From RGIG3002 sp045546775 (lineage in GTDB: Bacteria > Bacillota > Clostridia > Lachnospirales > Lachnospiraceae): DNA of 64,000 nucleotides. The DNA is taken from the NCBI GenBank assembly GCA_045546775.1, contig JAZQDM010000028.1, forward strand, positions 1 through 64,000, given 5' to 3'. The notes beneath the pieces are model-generated. The model made no database searches, was not told the origin of the DNA, and saw only the letters and a program-made list of their open reading frames with translations. This document shows positions 1-7,379 of the stretch, one piece after another (position 1 is the first letter of the stretch; every line of letters starts with the position of its first letter). A program made the translations under genes and the position numbers.

Positions 1-22
1 GGTTCGAGCCCTACTCAGGGAG
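1..22 (+). tRNA. 3' end of a tRNA gene cut by the window edge
   Basis: A T-loop (TTCGAGC at 3-9) is followed by the 3' half of the T stem, a seven-base acceptor strand (15-21) and a discriminator G. The rest, including the anticodon, lies outside the window, so the amino acid cannot be named. It sits 4 nt before tRNA-Glu, in the manner of a cotranscribed tRNA cluster. Confidence 0.7.
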
Positions 23-26
23 TTAA

Positions 27-98
27 GGCCCCGTGGTCAAGCGGTTAAGACATCGCCCTTTCACGGCGGTAACACGGGTTCGATTCCCGTCGGGGTCA
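27..98 (+). tRNA. tRNA-Glu (anticodon TTC)
   Basis: A complete 72-nt cloverleaf. The acceptor GGCCCCG pairs with CGGGGTC (one G-T pair). The anticodon stem CGCC/GGCG holds the loop CTTTCAC with anticodon TTC, and the T arm carries TTCGATT. No CCA is encoded. It belongs to the cluster that continues upstream of the window and to tRNA-Cys downstream. Confidence 0.95.
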
Positions 99-101
99 TT
101 G

Positions 102-137
102 AATCGATAATTTTCAGGTGACTGTTGATTATCGATT
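102..137 (+). repeat. Perfect 10-bp inverted repeat between tRNA-Glu and tRNA-Cys
   Basis: AATCGATAAT (102-111) and its exact complement (128-137) flank a 16-nt loop. No T run follows, so it is a poor intrinsic terminator. It may shape processing of the tRNA precursor, which is inference. Confidence 0.45.
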
Positions 138-158
138 TGTTATAAACATAATATTTTT

Positions 159-229
159 GGCGCCATGGCCAAGTGGTAAGGCAAAGGTCTGCAACACCTC
201 TATCACCAGTTCAAATCTGGTTGGCGCCT
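159..229 (+). tRNA. tRNA-Cys (anticodon GCA)
   Basis: A 71-nt cloverleaf. The acceptor GGCGCCA pairs with TGGCGCC and the discriminator is T. The anticodon stem AGGT/ACCT holds CTGCAAC with anticodon GCA, and the T arm carries TTCAAAT. No CCA is encoded. An intrinsic terminator begins 6 nt downstream. Confidence 0.95.
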
Positions 230-234
230 CTTAG

Positions 235-262
235 AAACCTCGAAGTATTTTCGAGGTTTTTT
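235..262 (+). terminator. Intrinsic terminator of the tRNA cluster
   Basis: A 10-bp stem (235-244 with 250-259, core ACCTCGAA) with a 5-nt loop runs into a T tract. It closes the tRNA-Glu/tRNA-Cys unit. Confidence 0.85.
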
Positions 263-334
263 GTTGTGTATAAAAATTGTATTATAAAAAAAGAAAAAAC
301 GTCCGATAATCTTTATAGAAGAGAGGTGATACGG

Positions 335-1063
335 ATGTTACCTATTTCAGGAACGATTCGAAATACAGTTAAACTTGCCGGGTTGCAACAAAAATGGGAA
401 CAGAAAAAACAAAATGGTGCAATGGCAATACAGAAAGACATGGATGTCGAACAGAGACAAATTTTAATGTATCAAGAAGACCTTAAAAGGATGCGGGAGA
501 GTGATAAGTATTCTTCTCTTGATGCAAAAATAAAAGCCGGAAAAGAGCTTACAACGGAAGAACTGGCATATTTAAAAGAAAAAAATCCGACTGCATATAT
601 GGATTATTTGGAAATTAGACGAGAAAAGAAGGCGTACGAGCGTGAACTGAAAAATTGCAAGACAAAGGAAGATGTACAAGAATTAAAAGTAACAAAACTT
701 GGACATATTGCAGCACAGGCAAAATCGGTAGTCAATAATCCGCATATTCCAAAAGCAAAAAAATTGGAATTGCTAGGTAAGTTTTTGGCAAAGGTATCAA
801 ACATACAAGAAGTGCATACAAAATTTGTGCAGTCCGGGTCTTATAGCAGTCTTCCGACAGAAGAAGAGATCGCGCACAAAGAGCATGAAAATTTGCAGTC
901 GACAGAGGAAGTGGCTCAAAAAGCACAAGAAAATCAACAATCATCGGAACATTCGCCGATAGAAGATGAGAGAGATGAAGAAAAACCGGAATTTGACGGT
1001 TTGAAGCGCGAGCTGACACAATATATAGAACAGGTTGAAGGGATGAATAAAGAACAAGAATGA
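335..1063 (+). CDS. Hypothetical Lys/Glu-rich cytoplasmic protein
   Basis: A 242-residue protein that I do not recognise. It begins MLPISGTIRN and has no signal peptide or membrane segment. Residues 20-190 are strongly charged (Lys, Glu, Arg) and look alpha-helical. The C-terminal 60 residues are low-complexity and acidic, with a near-repeated pattern (EEIAHKEHENLQS, EEVAQKAQENQQS). Start: an in-frame extension reaches position 173 but would overlap tRNA-Cys, whereas ATG 335 has a GAGAGGTGAT ribosome site just upstream. Its stop overlaps the next start by 4 nt (ATGA), so the two are probably translationally coupled. The nearby DUF6033-like gene has a similar helical, charged style. No function can be assigned. 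Confidence 0.75.
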   Translation: MLPISGTIRNTVKLAGLQQKWEQKKQNGAMAIQKDMDVEQRQILMYQEDLKRMRESDKYSSLDAKIKAGKELTTEELAYLKEKNPTAYMDYLEIRREKKAYERELKNCKTKEDVQELKVTKLGHIAAQAKSVVNNPHIPKAKKLELLGKFLAKVSNIQEVHTKFVQSGSYSSLPTEEEIAHKEHENLQSTEEVAQKAQENQQSSEHSPIEDERDEEKPEFDGLKRELTQYIEQVEGMNKEQE

Positions 1064-1797
1064 GAAGATATCATGCACTTGATGCTATACGAGGAATTAC
1101 ACTAATCAGTATGATATTGTATCATGCAACATGGGACTTGGTGTACATGTTTGGTCAAAACTGGACTTGGTACGATAGAGAACCGGGCTATGTGTGGCAG
1201 CAAAGTATTTGCTGGGTATTCATATTACTATCAGGATTTTGCTGGTCATTCGGCAGGAAAAAATGGAAGCGTGGAATGCTGATTTTTTGCGGCGGTGTGT
1301 TGATTACTGTTGTAACACTTTTACTGATGCCGGAAAATCGTGTTGTGTTCGGTGTACTTACCTTGATTAGTTCCTGTATGTTGCTTATGATACCACTTGA
1401 TAAATGGTTAAAAAAATGCAATCCATACATTGGATGCTGTGTTAGCTTCCTTTTATTTTTCTTGTTTCGAAATGTAAATGACGGGTATCTTGGATTTGAA
1501 AAATGGAATATTTTAAAGATTTCATCAAGTATGTACCGCAATTTATTTACCACTTATTTGGGCTTTCCGGAACCGGGATTTTTTTCAACAGATTATTTTT
1601 CCATCTTACCGTGGTTGTTCCTTTTTGTAGCGGGATATTTTTTGTATTATGTTGCGTTAAGACAAAATATGCTGAAGATTTTTGAGCATAATGTGAGCAA
1701 ACCGTTGCAATGGATTGGCAGACATTCTTTTGAAATTTATTTAGTACATCAGCCGGTTTTGTATGCCGGATTAAGTTTATTCTTTTTTATCATGTAA
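1060..1797 (+). CDS. Membrane acyltransferase, DUF1624/heparan-alpha-glucosaminide N-acetyltransferase-like
   Basis: A 245-residue polytopic membrane protein. The N-terminus, RRYHALDAIRGITLISMILYHA, matches the opening helix of the DUF1624/HGSNAT family (R..lD.iRG...i.Mi..H), in which a membrane His takes part in acetyl transfer. About seven hydrophobic segments follow, and the protein ends with an IGRHSFEIYLVHQPV segment typical of membrane acyltransferases. It probably acetylates a glycan or another envelope molecule; the substrate is unknown. It overlaps the preceding hypothetical gene by 4 nt, suggesting one transcription unit. Confidence 0.75.
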   Translation: MRRYHALDAIRGITLISMILYHATWDLVYMFGQNWTWYDREPGYVWQQSICWVFILLSGFCWSFGRKKWKRGMLIFCGGVLITVVTLLLMPENRVVFGVLTLISSCMLLMIPLDKWLKKCNPYIGCCVSFLLFFLFRNVNDGYLGFEKWNILKISSSMYRNLFTTYLGFPEPGFFSTDYFSILPWLFLFVAGYFLYYVALRQNMLKIFEHNVSKPLQWIGRHSFEIYLVHQPVLYAGLSLFFFIM

Positions 1798-1809
1798 CCA
1801 TATAAACAT

Positions 1810-1827
1810 ATGCAAATGGATTTGCAT
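1810..1827 (+). repeat. 18-bp palindrome ahead of the DUF6033-like gene
   Basis: ATGCAAAT and ATTTGCAT flank a GG centre, with no mismatch. It lies between the acyltransferase stop and the ribosome site AAGGAGG of the next gene. It could be an operator or a small mRNA hairpin; no T run follows. Confidence 0.5.
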
Positions 1828-1856
1828 TCAAAAATGATTTTAAGGAGGAAATCGTT

Positions 1857-2660
1857 ATGGCAGTAATTCATGGTGCAACTTATGCACAAATGGCTTATCA
1901 GGTCAACAATACTTATCACAAGAAAGAAACAGATACAACAAAGTTTCCGGTTGACACAAAGCCGTCAGATGATGTGAAAAAAACGGAGGATGAAAAAAAG
2001 ATAGAAGTGAAAGGCGCCAACACGTATGGCAGTCCTAAACTGTCGGAGAAAGCGCTGGAGTACTATAACTCTTTAAAAGCAAAATTTGGTAATCTCAATT
2101 TTGTACTTGTGGCTTCTGATAAAAAACAGGAAGCGGAAATGATGAAGGGAAGTTTTGCCAGTGCAGGCGCGCTTACCGTATTAATTGATACCGAAAAAAT
2201 AGAGCGCATGGCAACGGATGAACAATACCGCAAAAAGTACGAAGCGATTATTGCAAATGCGCAGCCTAAACTTGCTTCTTTCAAAGAACAGCTTGGCAGC
2301 AAAGCGAGTGGAATCAGTGCCTTTGGAATGACCTTCAATAAAAAAGGGGAGGCATCTTTCTTTGCTGTAGTTGATAAATCGTTGCAGGCACAGCGCGACC
2401 GCATAGAGCGTAAGGCGGAAGAAAAGAAAGAGGCAAAGAAAAAGGAACAGAAAAAAGCAGAAAAAGAAAAGGCAGAAGCGCGTCTTGAGAAAAGAGCACA
2501 AAAAAATGCAGAAAAGGAAGACGAAAAAGTGATGATTACCGCGGATTCCGTCGAAGAGCTTTTGCGTAAGCTGGACGAATATTATCAGCAGGGAATGTTC
2601 GAATCTATTCGGACGACGCAGGAACAACAAGTTGGCACAAAAATAGATTTCAGCATTTAA
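1857..2660 (+). CDS. DUF6033-like protein of unknown function
   Basis: A 267-residue soluble protein with no signal peptide or membrane segment. Residues 1-60 are polar and probably disordered. Residues 60-185 form a compact alpha/beta-looking domain (SPKLSEKALEYYNSLKAKFG to GMTFNKKGEASFFAVVDKS). Residues 185-225 are an almost pure Lys/Glu/Ala helix, and the C-terminus has a short conserved-looking segment (VEELLRKLDEYYQQGMFESIR). This arrangement resembles the DUF6033 proteins common in Lachnospiraceae; that assignment is from memory, not from a search. A strong AAGGAGG site precedes the ATG, and a complex terminator follows. Function unknown. Confidence 0.7.
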   Translation: MAVIHGATYAQMAYQVNNTYHKKETDTTKFPVDTKPSDDVKKTEDEKKIEVKGANTYGSPKLSEKALEYYNSLKAKFGNLNFVLVASDKKQEAEMMKGSFASAGALTVLIDTEKIERMATDEQYRKKYEAIIANAQPKLASFKEQLGSKASGISAFGMTFNKKGEASFFAVVDKSLQAQRDRIERKAEEKKEAKKKEQKKAEKEKAEARLEKRAQKNAEKEDEKVMITADSVEELLRKLDEYYQQGMFESIRTTQEQQVGTKIDFSI

Positions 2661-2702
2661 GCAAGACGTTGTTGCGCAAAAAGAAAATACAAAAACAAAA
2701 AG

Positions 2703-2767
2703 ACCGTCGCACGAAGACGAAATATGCCGGATAGGAAAGGCATAGTAAGCATGTGCGACGGTTTTAT
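2703..2767 (+). terminator. Two-tier hairpin terminator after the DUF6033-like gene
   Basis: The outer stem is 10 bp (ACCGTCGCAC 2703-2712 with its exact complement 2753-2762). Inside is a second stem (TATGCC 2723-2728 with GGCATA 2739-2744). The outer stem runs into TTTT and AT-rich sequence. The 40-nt enclosed loop is longer than a simple terminator needs. Confidence 0.6.
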
Positions 2768-2799
2768 ATTTAATTTATATTAATTTTATAATAAACTGC

Positions 2800-2828
2800 T
2801 TGAAAAACACGATGACATTTTCTATACT
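2800..2828 (+). promoter_or_regulatory. Sigma-A-type promoter for the ABC transporter gene
   Basis: TTGAAA (2800-2805) and TATACT (2823-2828) with a 17-bp spacer, about 75 bp upstream of the ATG at 2905. Confidence 0.7.
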
Positions 2829-2904
2829 AGGTGTGGCGTTAAAATAGAAAAATGAAACAGCAACATGAAAAGAAGAAGCTATTTTATAGCGGGAAGGAAA
2901 AGAA

Positions 2905-5900
2905 ATGCTGGAACTTAAAAATATTAAAAAAGATTACTCAGCCGGCGATACTGTTGTTCACGCGCTGAAAGGGATTGATATCCAGTTTCGTGAGAGTGAA
3001 TTTGTGTCCATTTTAGGACAGTCCGGTTGTGGAAAGACTACCATGCTTAATATCATTGGAGGTCTTGACCAATATACCGAAGGGGATTTGATTATTAACG
3101 GGAAATCCACAAAAGATTTCAAAGACCGTGACTGGGATGCATACCGCAATCAGTCTATCGGTTTTGTATTCCAAAGTTACAACCTGATTCCGCATCAGTC
3201 GGTATTGCAAAACGTGGAATTGGCGCTTACACTTTCCGGTATTTCCAAGTCGGAGAGAAGAGAACGCGCGAAGAAAGCGTTGGAAGAAGTTGGTCTTGGA
3301 AACCAGTTACATAAAAGACCGAGCGAGATGTCCGGTGGACAGATGCAGCGTGTAGCGATTGCGAGAGCGTTGATTAATAATCCGGATATTATTCTTGCCG
3401 ACGAACCGACCGGTGCGTTGGACACAGAAACCAGTCTTCAAGTTATGGAGATTTTGAAAAAAATCTCTCAGGACCGCTTGATTGTTATGGTTACACATAA
3501 CCCGGATTTGGCTGAAAAATACTCTACCCGTATTGTGCGTATGCTGGACGGTGTCATTACAGACGATTCCAAACCGCTTACGGAAGAAGAGTTAAAAACA
3601 TACAGAGAAGCAGATAAAAAGAAAAACGAAAACAAGAAAAAAGTGAAAAAACCGTCCATGTCCTTTGCGACATCGTTCGGACTTTCTATGAAAAATCTTT
3701 TTACAAAAAAAGGTCGTACCATTCTTACCTCATTTGCCGGTAGTATCGGTATTATCGGTATTGCGTTGATATTTGCAGTATCGCAAGGTATGACAACGTA
3801 TATTAACATGGTGCAGGAAGATACCCTTTCTTCTTATCCGCTTACCATTCAGGCGACAAATGTGGATTTATCTACTCTTATGGAAACATTCGTGGGTGTT
3901 GCAGAGGAATCACAGGATTCTCACGATTTGGATAAAGTGTATTCGCAGGCAGTTATTTATGACATGATTAATGCCATGAATAACATTGAGACAACAGAAA
4001 ACGATTTGAAATCTTTCAAAGCGTTCATCGAAAAAGAGCGCGCTGATGAGAATAGTACATCGGGCCTCAAAGAAGCACTTAGCGGCGTACAGTATACATA
4101 CGATTTGGATATGCTTGTATATACCGAAAACGTGGATGGAAAAATCGTGCATTCGGATGCAGAAGAACTTTTGGCAAAAATGTTGTACGATTATTATGGC
4201 ATGGATATGACGAACATGATGAACAGTGCAAGTTCGGCAAACAATCCGATGGCATCCATGATGTCTTCTTCCGGTGGCGGCATGAAAATCTGGGTGGAAA
4301 TGCTTCCGGGTGATGACGGAAAATTAGTAAATCCGATTTTGGAAAACCAGTATGATTTGGTCTACGGTTCCTGGCCGACCCAGGCAAACGAAATCGTAGT
4401 TGTTATCACAGAGAACAATGAGATTGATGACCTTACACTTTACTCCTTAGGATTAAAATCCGAAGAAGATATTTCTGAAGTATTCAATAACGTTATGGAT
4501 CAGGAAGAAATCACGGAAGGATTGGATTCCTGGACATACGAAGAAATTTGTGACATGAGTTTCCGCGTTATTTTGAATTCTTCTTGCTATACGTTAGATG
4601 AAAACACAGGTCTTTATATGGACTTGCGAGATACGGACGCAGGACTTCGCTATTTGTATGACAACGGTGTGGAATTAAAAATTTCCGGTATTATCCGTCC
4701 CAGCGAGGATGCTTCTTCTGCAATGCTTACGGGAACAATCGGCTATACAAGCGAGTTGACAGAGTATGTCATCGAACAGTCAAAAGATTCGGATGCAGTC
4801 AAAGCGCAGATGGCAGATCCGACGATGGATGTACTTACCGGGCTTCCGTTTAAAGAAAACACCGGAAACCTGACCGATGCAGAAAAAGAAGCAGAGTTTA
4901 AGAAATATATCGAAAATCTGGATGAAACCCAGAAAGCAGAAGCTTACGTGCAGATGATGAGTATTCCTACACAGGAGCAGTTGGATATGGCTGTATCCCA
5001 GGCGATGGGAGATATGACAAGAGAAGATATGGAAGAAACTCTCGTGCAGGCAATGACTATGCAGATGGGTATGAAGGAGGAAGAAATCCGAGAGTATACT
5101 TCCTCTATGAAAGACGAAGATATGGAAAGCCTGTTTGTGCAGATGATTGAAGAGCAGGTAAAAATTGAGATGGCAGCGCAGGTAGAAGCACAGATGAGCA
5201 TGATGAGCGCAACACAGCTTGCGTATGCGTTAGACCAGAGCATGCCCATATATACAACTGAGCAGTGTGCATTGTATTATGATGAAGTGCTTGAGTTTTC
5301 CGAATCTACCTACGAGGCAAACCTGATTACACTCGGTTGCGTTGATTTGGATGATCCGTCTTCTATCAACTTGTTTGCTTCCAGCTTTGAAAACAAAGAC
5401 GTAATCGAGGCTGCGATTGCAGATTACAACAAGACGGTAGAAGAATTATCACAGATTCGTTACACGGATTATATTGGAATCATGATGTCTTCCATTACTT
5501 CCATTATCAATGCTATTACCTATGTACTTGTTTCCTTTGTAGCGATTTCACTCGTTGTATCATCCATTATGATTGGTGTAATTACGTTGATTTCCGTACA
5601 GGAACGTACAAAAGAAATCGGTATTTTGCGTGCTATCGGTGCATCCAAGAGAGATGTATCCAGCATGTTTAATGCAGAGACGATGATCATCGGATTTACG
5701 TCCGGTTTGCTCGGTGTTTTGGTAACGTATTTGCTTTGTATTCCGATTAATGCGATTATCCATGCGCTTACCGGAATTAACAACTTAAATGCTTACCTGC
5801 CGGTGCCGGTTGCTGTTACACTTGTTGTGATCAGTGTTGTACTGACCTTGATTGCCGGAATTATTCCGTCAAGAAGCGCAGCAAAGAAAGACCCGGTTGT

Positions 5901-5919
5901 GGCACTTCGTACAGAATAA
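2905..5919 (+). CDS. MacB-like ABC transporter: ATPase fused to FtsX-type permease
   Basis: A 1004-residue fusion. Residues 1-225 are an ABC ATPase of the LolD/MacB type: Walker A GQSGCGKTT at 38-46, Q-loop near 90, signature MSGGQ at 142-146, Walker B IILADE at 162-167 and switch His near 198. A Lys-rich linker leads to one membrane helix at about 272-295. A very large extracytoplasmic domain follows (about 300-860), then three C-terminal helices with the FtsX motif ERTKEIGILRAIGASKRD. MacB-type proteins use this plan for mechanotransmission: they move substrates or signals across the envelope rather than through a classic channel. The domain is unusually Met-rich at about 430-465 and 680-780. 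The gene is monocistronic, with its own promoter and terminator. The substrate is unknown, and there is no adjacent sensor kinase to suggest antimicrobial-peptide export. Confidence 0.88.
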   Translation: MLELKNIKKDYSAGDTVVHALKGIDIQFRESEFVSILGQSGCGKTTMLNIIGGLDQYTEGDLIINGKSTKDFKDRDWDAYRNQSIGFVFQSYNLIPHQSVLQNVELALTLSGISKSERRERAKKALEEVGLGNQLHKRPSEMSGGQMQRVAIARALINNPDIILADEPTGALDTETSLQVMEILKKISQDRLIVMVTHNPDLAEKYSTRIVRMLDGVITDDSKPLTEEELKTYREADKKKNENKKKVKKPSMSFATSFGLSMKNLFTKKGRTILTSFAGSIGIIGIALIFAVSQGMTTYINMVQEDTLSSYPLTIQATNVDLSTLMETFVGVAEESQDSHDLDKVYSQAVIYDMINAMNNIETTENDLKSFKAFIEKERADENSTSGLKEALSGVQYTYDLDMLVYTENVDGKIVHSDAEELLAKMLYDYYGMDMTNMMNSASSANNPMASMMSSSGGGMKIWVEMLPGDDGKLVNPILENQYDLVYGSWPTQANEIVVVITENNEIDDLTLYSLGLKSEEDISEVFNNVMDQEEITEGLDSWTYEEICDMSFRVILNSSCYTLDENTGLYMDLRDTDAGLRYLYDNGVELKISGIIRPSEDASSAMLTGTIGYTSELTEYVIEQSKDSDAVKAQMADPTMDVLTGLPFKENTGNLTDAEKEAEFKKYIENLDETQKAEAYVQMMSIPTQEQLDMAVSQAMGDMTREDMEETLVQAMTMQMGMKEEEIREYTSSMKDEDMESLFVQMIEEQVKIEMAAQVEAQMSMMSATQLAYALDQSMPIYTTEQCALYYDEVLEFSESTYEANLITLGCVDLDDPSSINLFASSFENKDVIEAAIADYNKTVEELSQIRYTDYIGIMMSSITSIINAITYVLVSFVAISLVVSSIMIGVITLISVQERTKEIGILRAIGASKRDVSSMFNAETMIIGFTSGLLGVLVTYLLCIPINAIIHALTGINNLNAYLPVPVAVTLVVISVVLTLIAGIIPSRSAAKKDPVVALRTE

Positions 5920-5924
5920 AAAAG

Positions 5925-5965
5925 AAAAGACTTTGGAGAGATATTCTTTCCAAAGTCTTTTTTAT
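5925..5965. terminator. Bidirectional terminator between the ABC transporter and the GH5 gene
   Basis: A 13-bp stem (AAAAGACTTTGGA 5925-5937 with 5949-5961) has an A run before it and a T run after it, so it can work on both strands between the convergent genes. Confidence 0.85.
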
Positions 5966-6004
5966 TTTCTTTAGACGACTCGCGGAGCGTGCCGACGTTT
6001 GTTA

Positions 6005-7144
6005 TTACAAATCAGCAGTGTCAACCCAACCGAAATCGACACATCTGCCAAGGTCCCACGCATCTTTTCCGATGGATGCCTCGTCAGTAGCAGTATCTGC
6101 CAAAATTTTGTAGCTCCAGTAAAAATGTCCGGAACATTTTTTCCAAGCTTCCAATTGAGCTTTTGAAACTGCCTGATAAATTTCACTTCTTTTACGAAGT
6201 CCTGTTTCATCCGGTTCCTCTTTGGCAATGTTGGTGCCAAGAGAGTTGTAAACACACCATTCACCGCAAATAACAGGCACATACTTATTCATTTCTACCA
6301 TCTCGGATTCAAACTGTTCCGTGATGAATTTTTTGTATCCTGCAATGGATGGTTCGCAATTAAAAATCTCTGCAATCATCAAATATTGATGCGTATCTAA
6401 TGCCACATTTTCAAATGGGTGTGTTGTGAAAAACTCTTTCCAACCGCTCAGCATAAAAGCATCCTGAAAAACAACATATTTTTCCTTGGGCATCAGCGCG
6501 CGCAGACGGTTATAAGCATCCAAATAAAATTTTTCTACAACGGCGCGAGGAATCGTTGCACTGCCCTTTGCCACTTCCGGATCAAGCGGAGGATGCATAG
6601 CCGAAATCAGTTCTGCTGTAAAATAGCCGCCTTCCATAACCGGCTCATTCAAAACTTCAATACCCCACAGACAATCTCTGTTTCCGTAGCGCTTTGCAAG
6701 TCGTTCCAGTACATCTAAAATAAATTCAATGTTTTCCGGCTTCTGTGCCCACTTAAATACGCCGGAAATACCGCCGTTATCAAAACCGTTCTGGCCGTCC
6801 GGTGCAGTGTGCAAATCAATCAAAATTTTCAATCCGTATTTTTCAGCCCACGTAAAAGCTCTGTCCAAATGTTCTACACAGCCGATAAATGGTTCCACGT
6901 CGCCAAAAATAAAGTGCGGAACCGGAATTCGTACCGCATCAACGCCCCACGATTTGATTGTCACAAAATCGCGCTCTGTAATGTATTCATCTCGGTGTGT
7001 GCGTATTCTCGCCTCATATATATCTCTTGGTAATTGGCGCGGAAGCCAGTATTCATCGTAAGCGGTTGTTCCTTCAAAAAGTGACGGGCTCATCCATTTT
7101 TCAAGAACAAGCCAGTTGCCTAAATTGACACCATTAATGTACAT
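6005..7144 (-). CDS. GH5 glycoside hydrolase, exo-beta-1,3-glucanase-like, intracellular
   Basis: A 379-residue TIM-barrel enzyme. The start GVNLGNWLVLEKWM and the segment LHTAPDGQNGFDNGG (111-125) match the exo-1,3-beta-glucosidase branch of GH5 better than endoglucanases. The acid/base Glu lies in LNEP (E167) and the nucleophile Glu in VICGEWC (E295). There is no signal peptide, so it should act in the cytoplasm on short oligosaccharides or glucosides that have been imported. No sugar transporter or regulator lies beside it. Start: ATG at 7144 with AAGGAGAA upstream on the minus strand. It has its own promoter and a palindrome in the leader that looks like an operator. The exact linkage specificity is inference. 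Confidence 0.85.
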   Translation of the reverse strand: MYINGVNLGNWLVLEKWMSPSLFEGTTAYDEYWLPRQLPRDIYEARIRTHRDEYITERDFVTIKSWGVDAVRIPVPHFIFGDVEPFIGCVEHLDRAFTWAEKYGLKILIDLHTAPDGQNGFDNGGISGVFKWAQKPENIEFILDVLERLAKRYGNRDCLWGIEVLNEPVMEGGYFTAELISAMHPPLDPEVAKGSATIPRAVVEKFYLDAYNRLRALMPKEKYVVFQDAFMLSGWKEFFTTHPFENVALDTHQYLMIAEIFNCEPSIAGYKKFITEQFESEMVEMNKYVPVICGEWCVYNSLGTNIAKEEPDETGLRKRSEIYQAVSKAQLEAWKKCSGHFYWSYKILADTATDEASIGKDAWDLGRCVDFGWVDTADL

Positions 7145-7179
7145 AAAAGTTCTCCTTCGTATGAATTTGCAAAAAATAG

Positions 7180-7195
7180 TTCTAGCTTGCTAGAA
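7180..7195 (-). promoter_or_regulatory. Candidate operator in the GH5 leader
   Basis: A 16-bp palindrome, TTCTAGC-TT-GCTAGAA, lies just downstream of the predicted start of the minus-strand transcript. That position suits a repressor that blocks transcription. No cognate regulator is in the window. Confidence 0.5.
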
Positions 7196-7217
7196 TATTT
7201 TCATATCATTACAATAA

Positions 7218-7246
7218 ATTTTAAAACATGAGAGTGATTTGGTCAA
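7218..7246 (-). promoter_or_regulatory. Sigma-A-type promoter for the GH5 gene
   Basis: On the minus strand, TTGACC (7246-7241) and TAAAAT (7223-7218) with a 17-bp spacer, about 75 bp upstream of the start codon. Confidence 0.7.
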
Positions 7247-7253
7247 ATAATAA

Positions 7254-7282
7254 TTGAATTGTACAACAACTTGATATATACT
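7254..7282 (+). promoter_or_regulatory. Sigma-A-type promoter for the flotillin gene
   Basis: TTGAAT (7254-7259) and TATACT (7277-7282) with a 17-bp spacer. It is back-to-back with the GH5 promoter and leaves a leader of about 90 nt. Confidence 0.65.
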
Positions 7283-7379
7283 TAATGTACCGCGTTACTT
7301 GTCGAAAGTAATAAATTTTGGTCGCATTTTTACGGGGACAAAACGTGCAAAAAATTTTTTATAAGTAAGGAGAGGGAGT

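Noticed and set aside
173..334. N-terminal extension of the first hypothetical protein
   Set aside because: It would overlap tRNA-Cys and its terminator; ATG 335 has a strong ribosome site.
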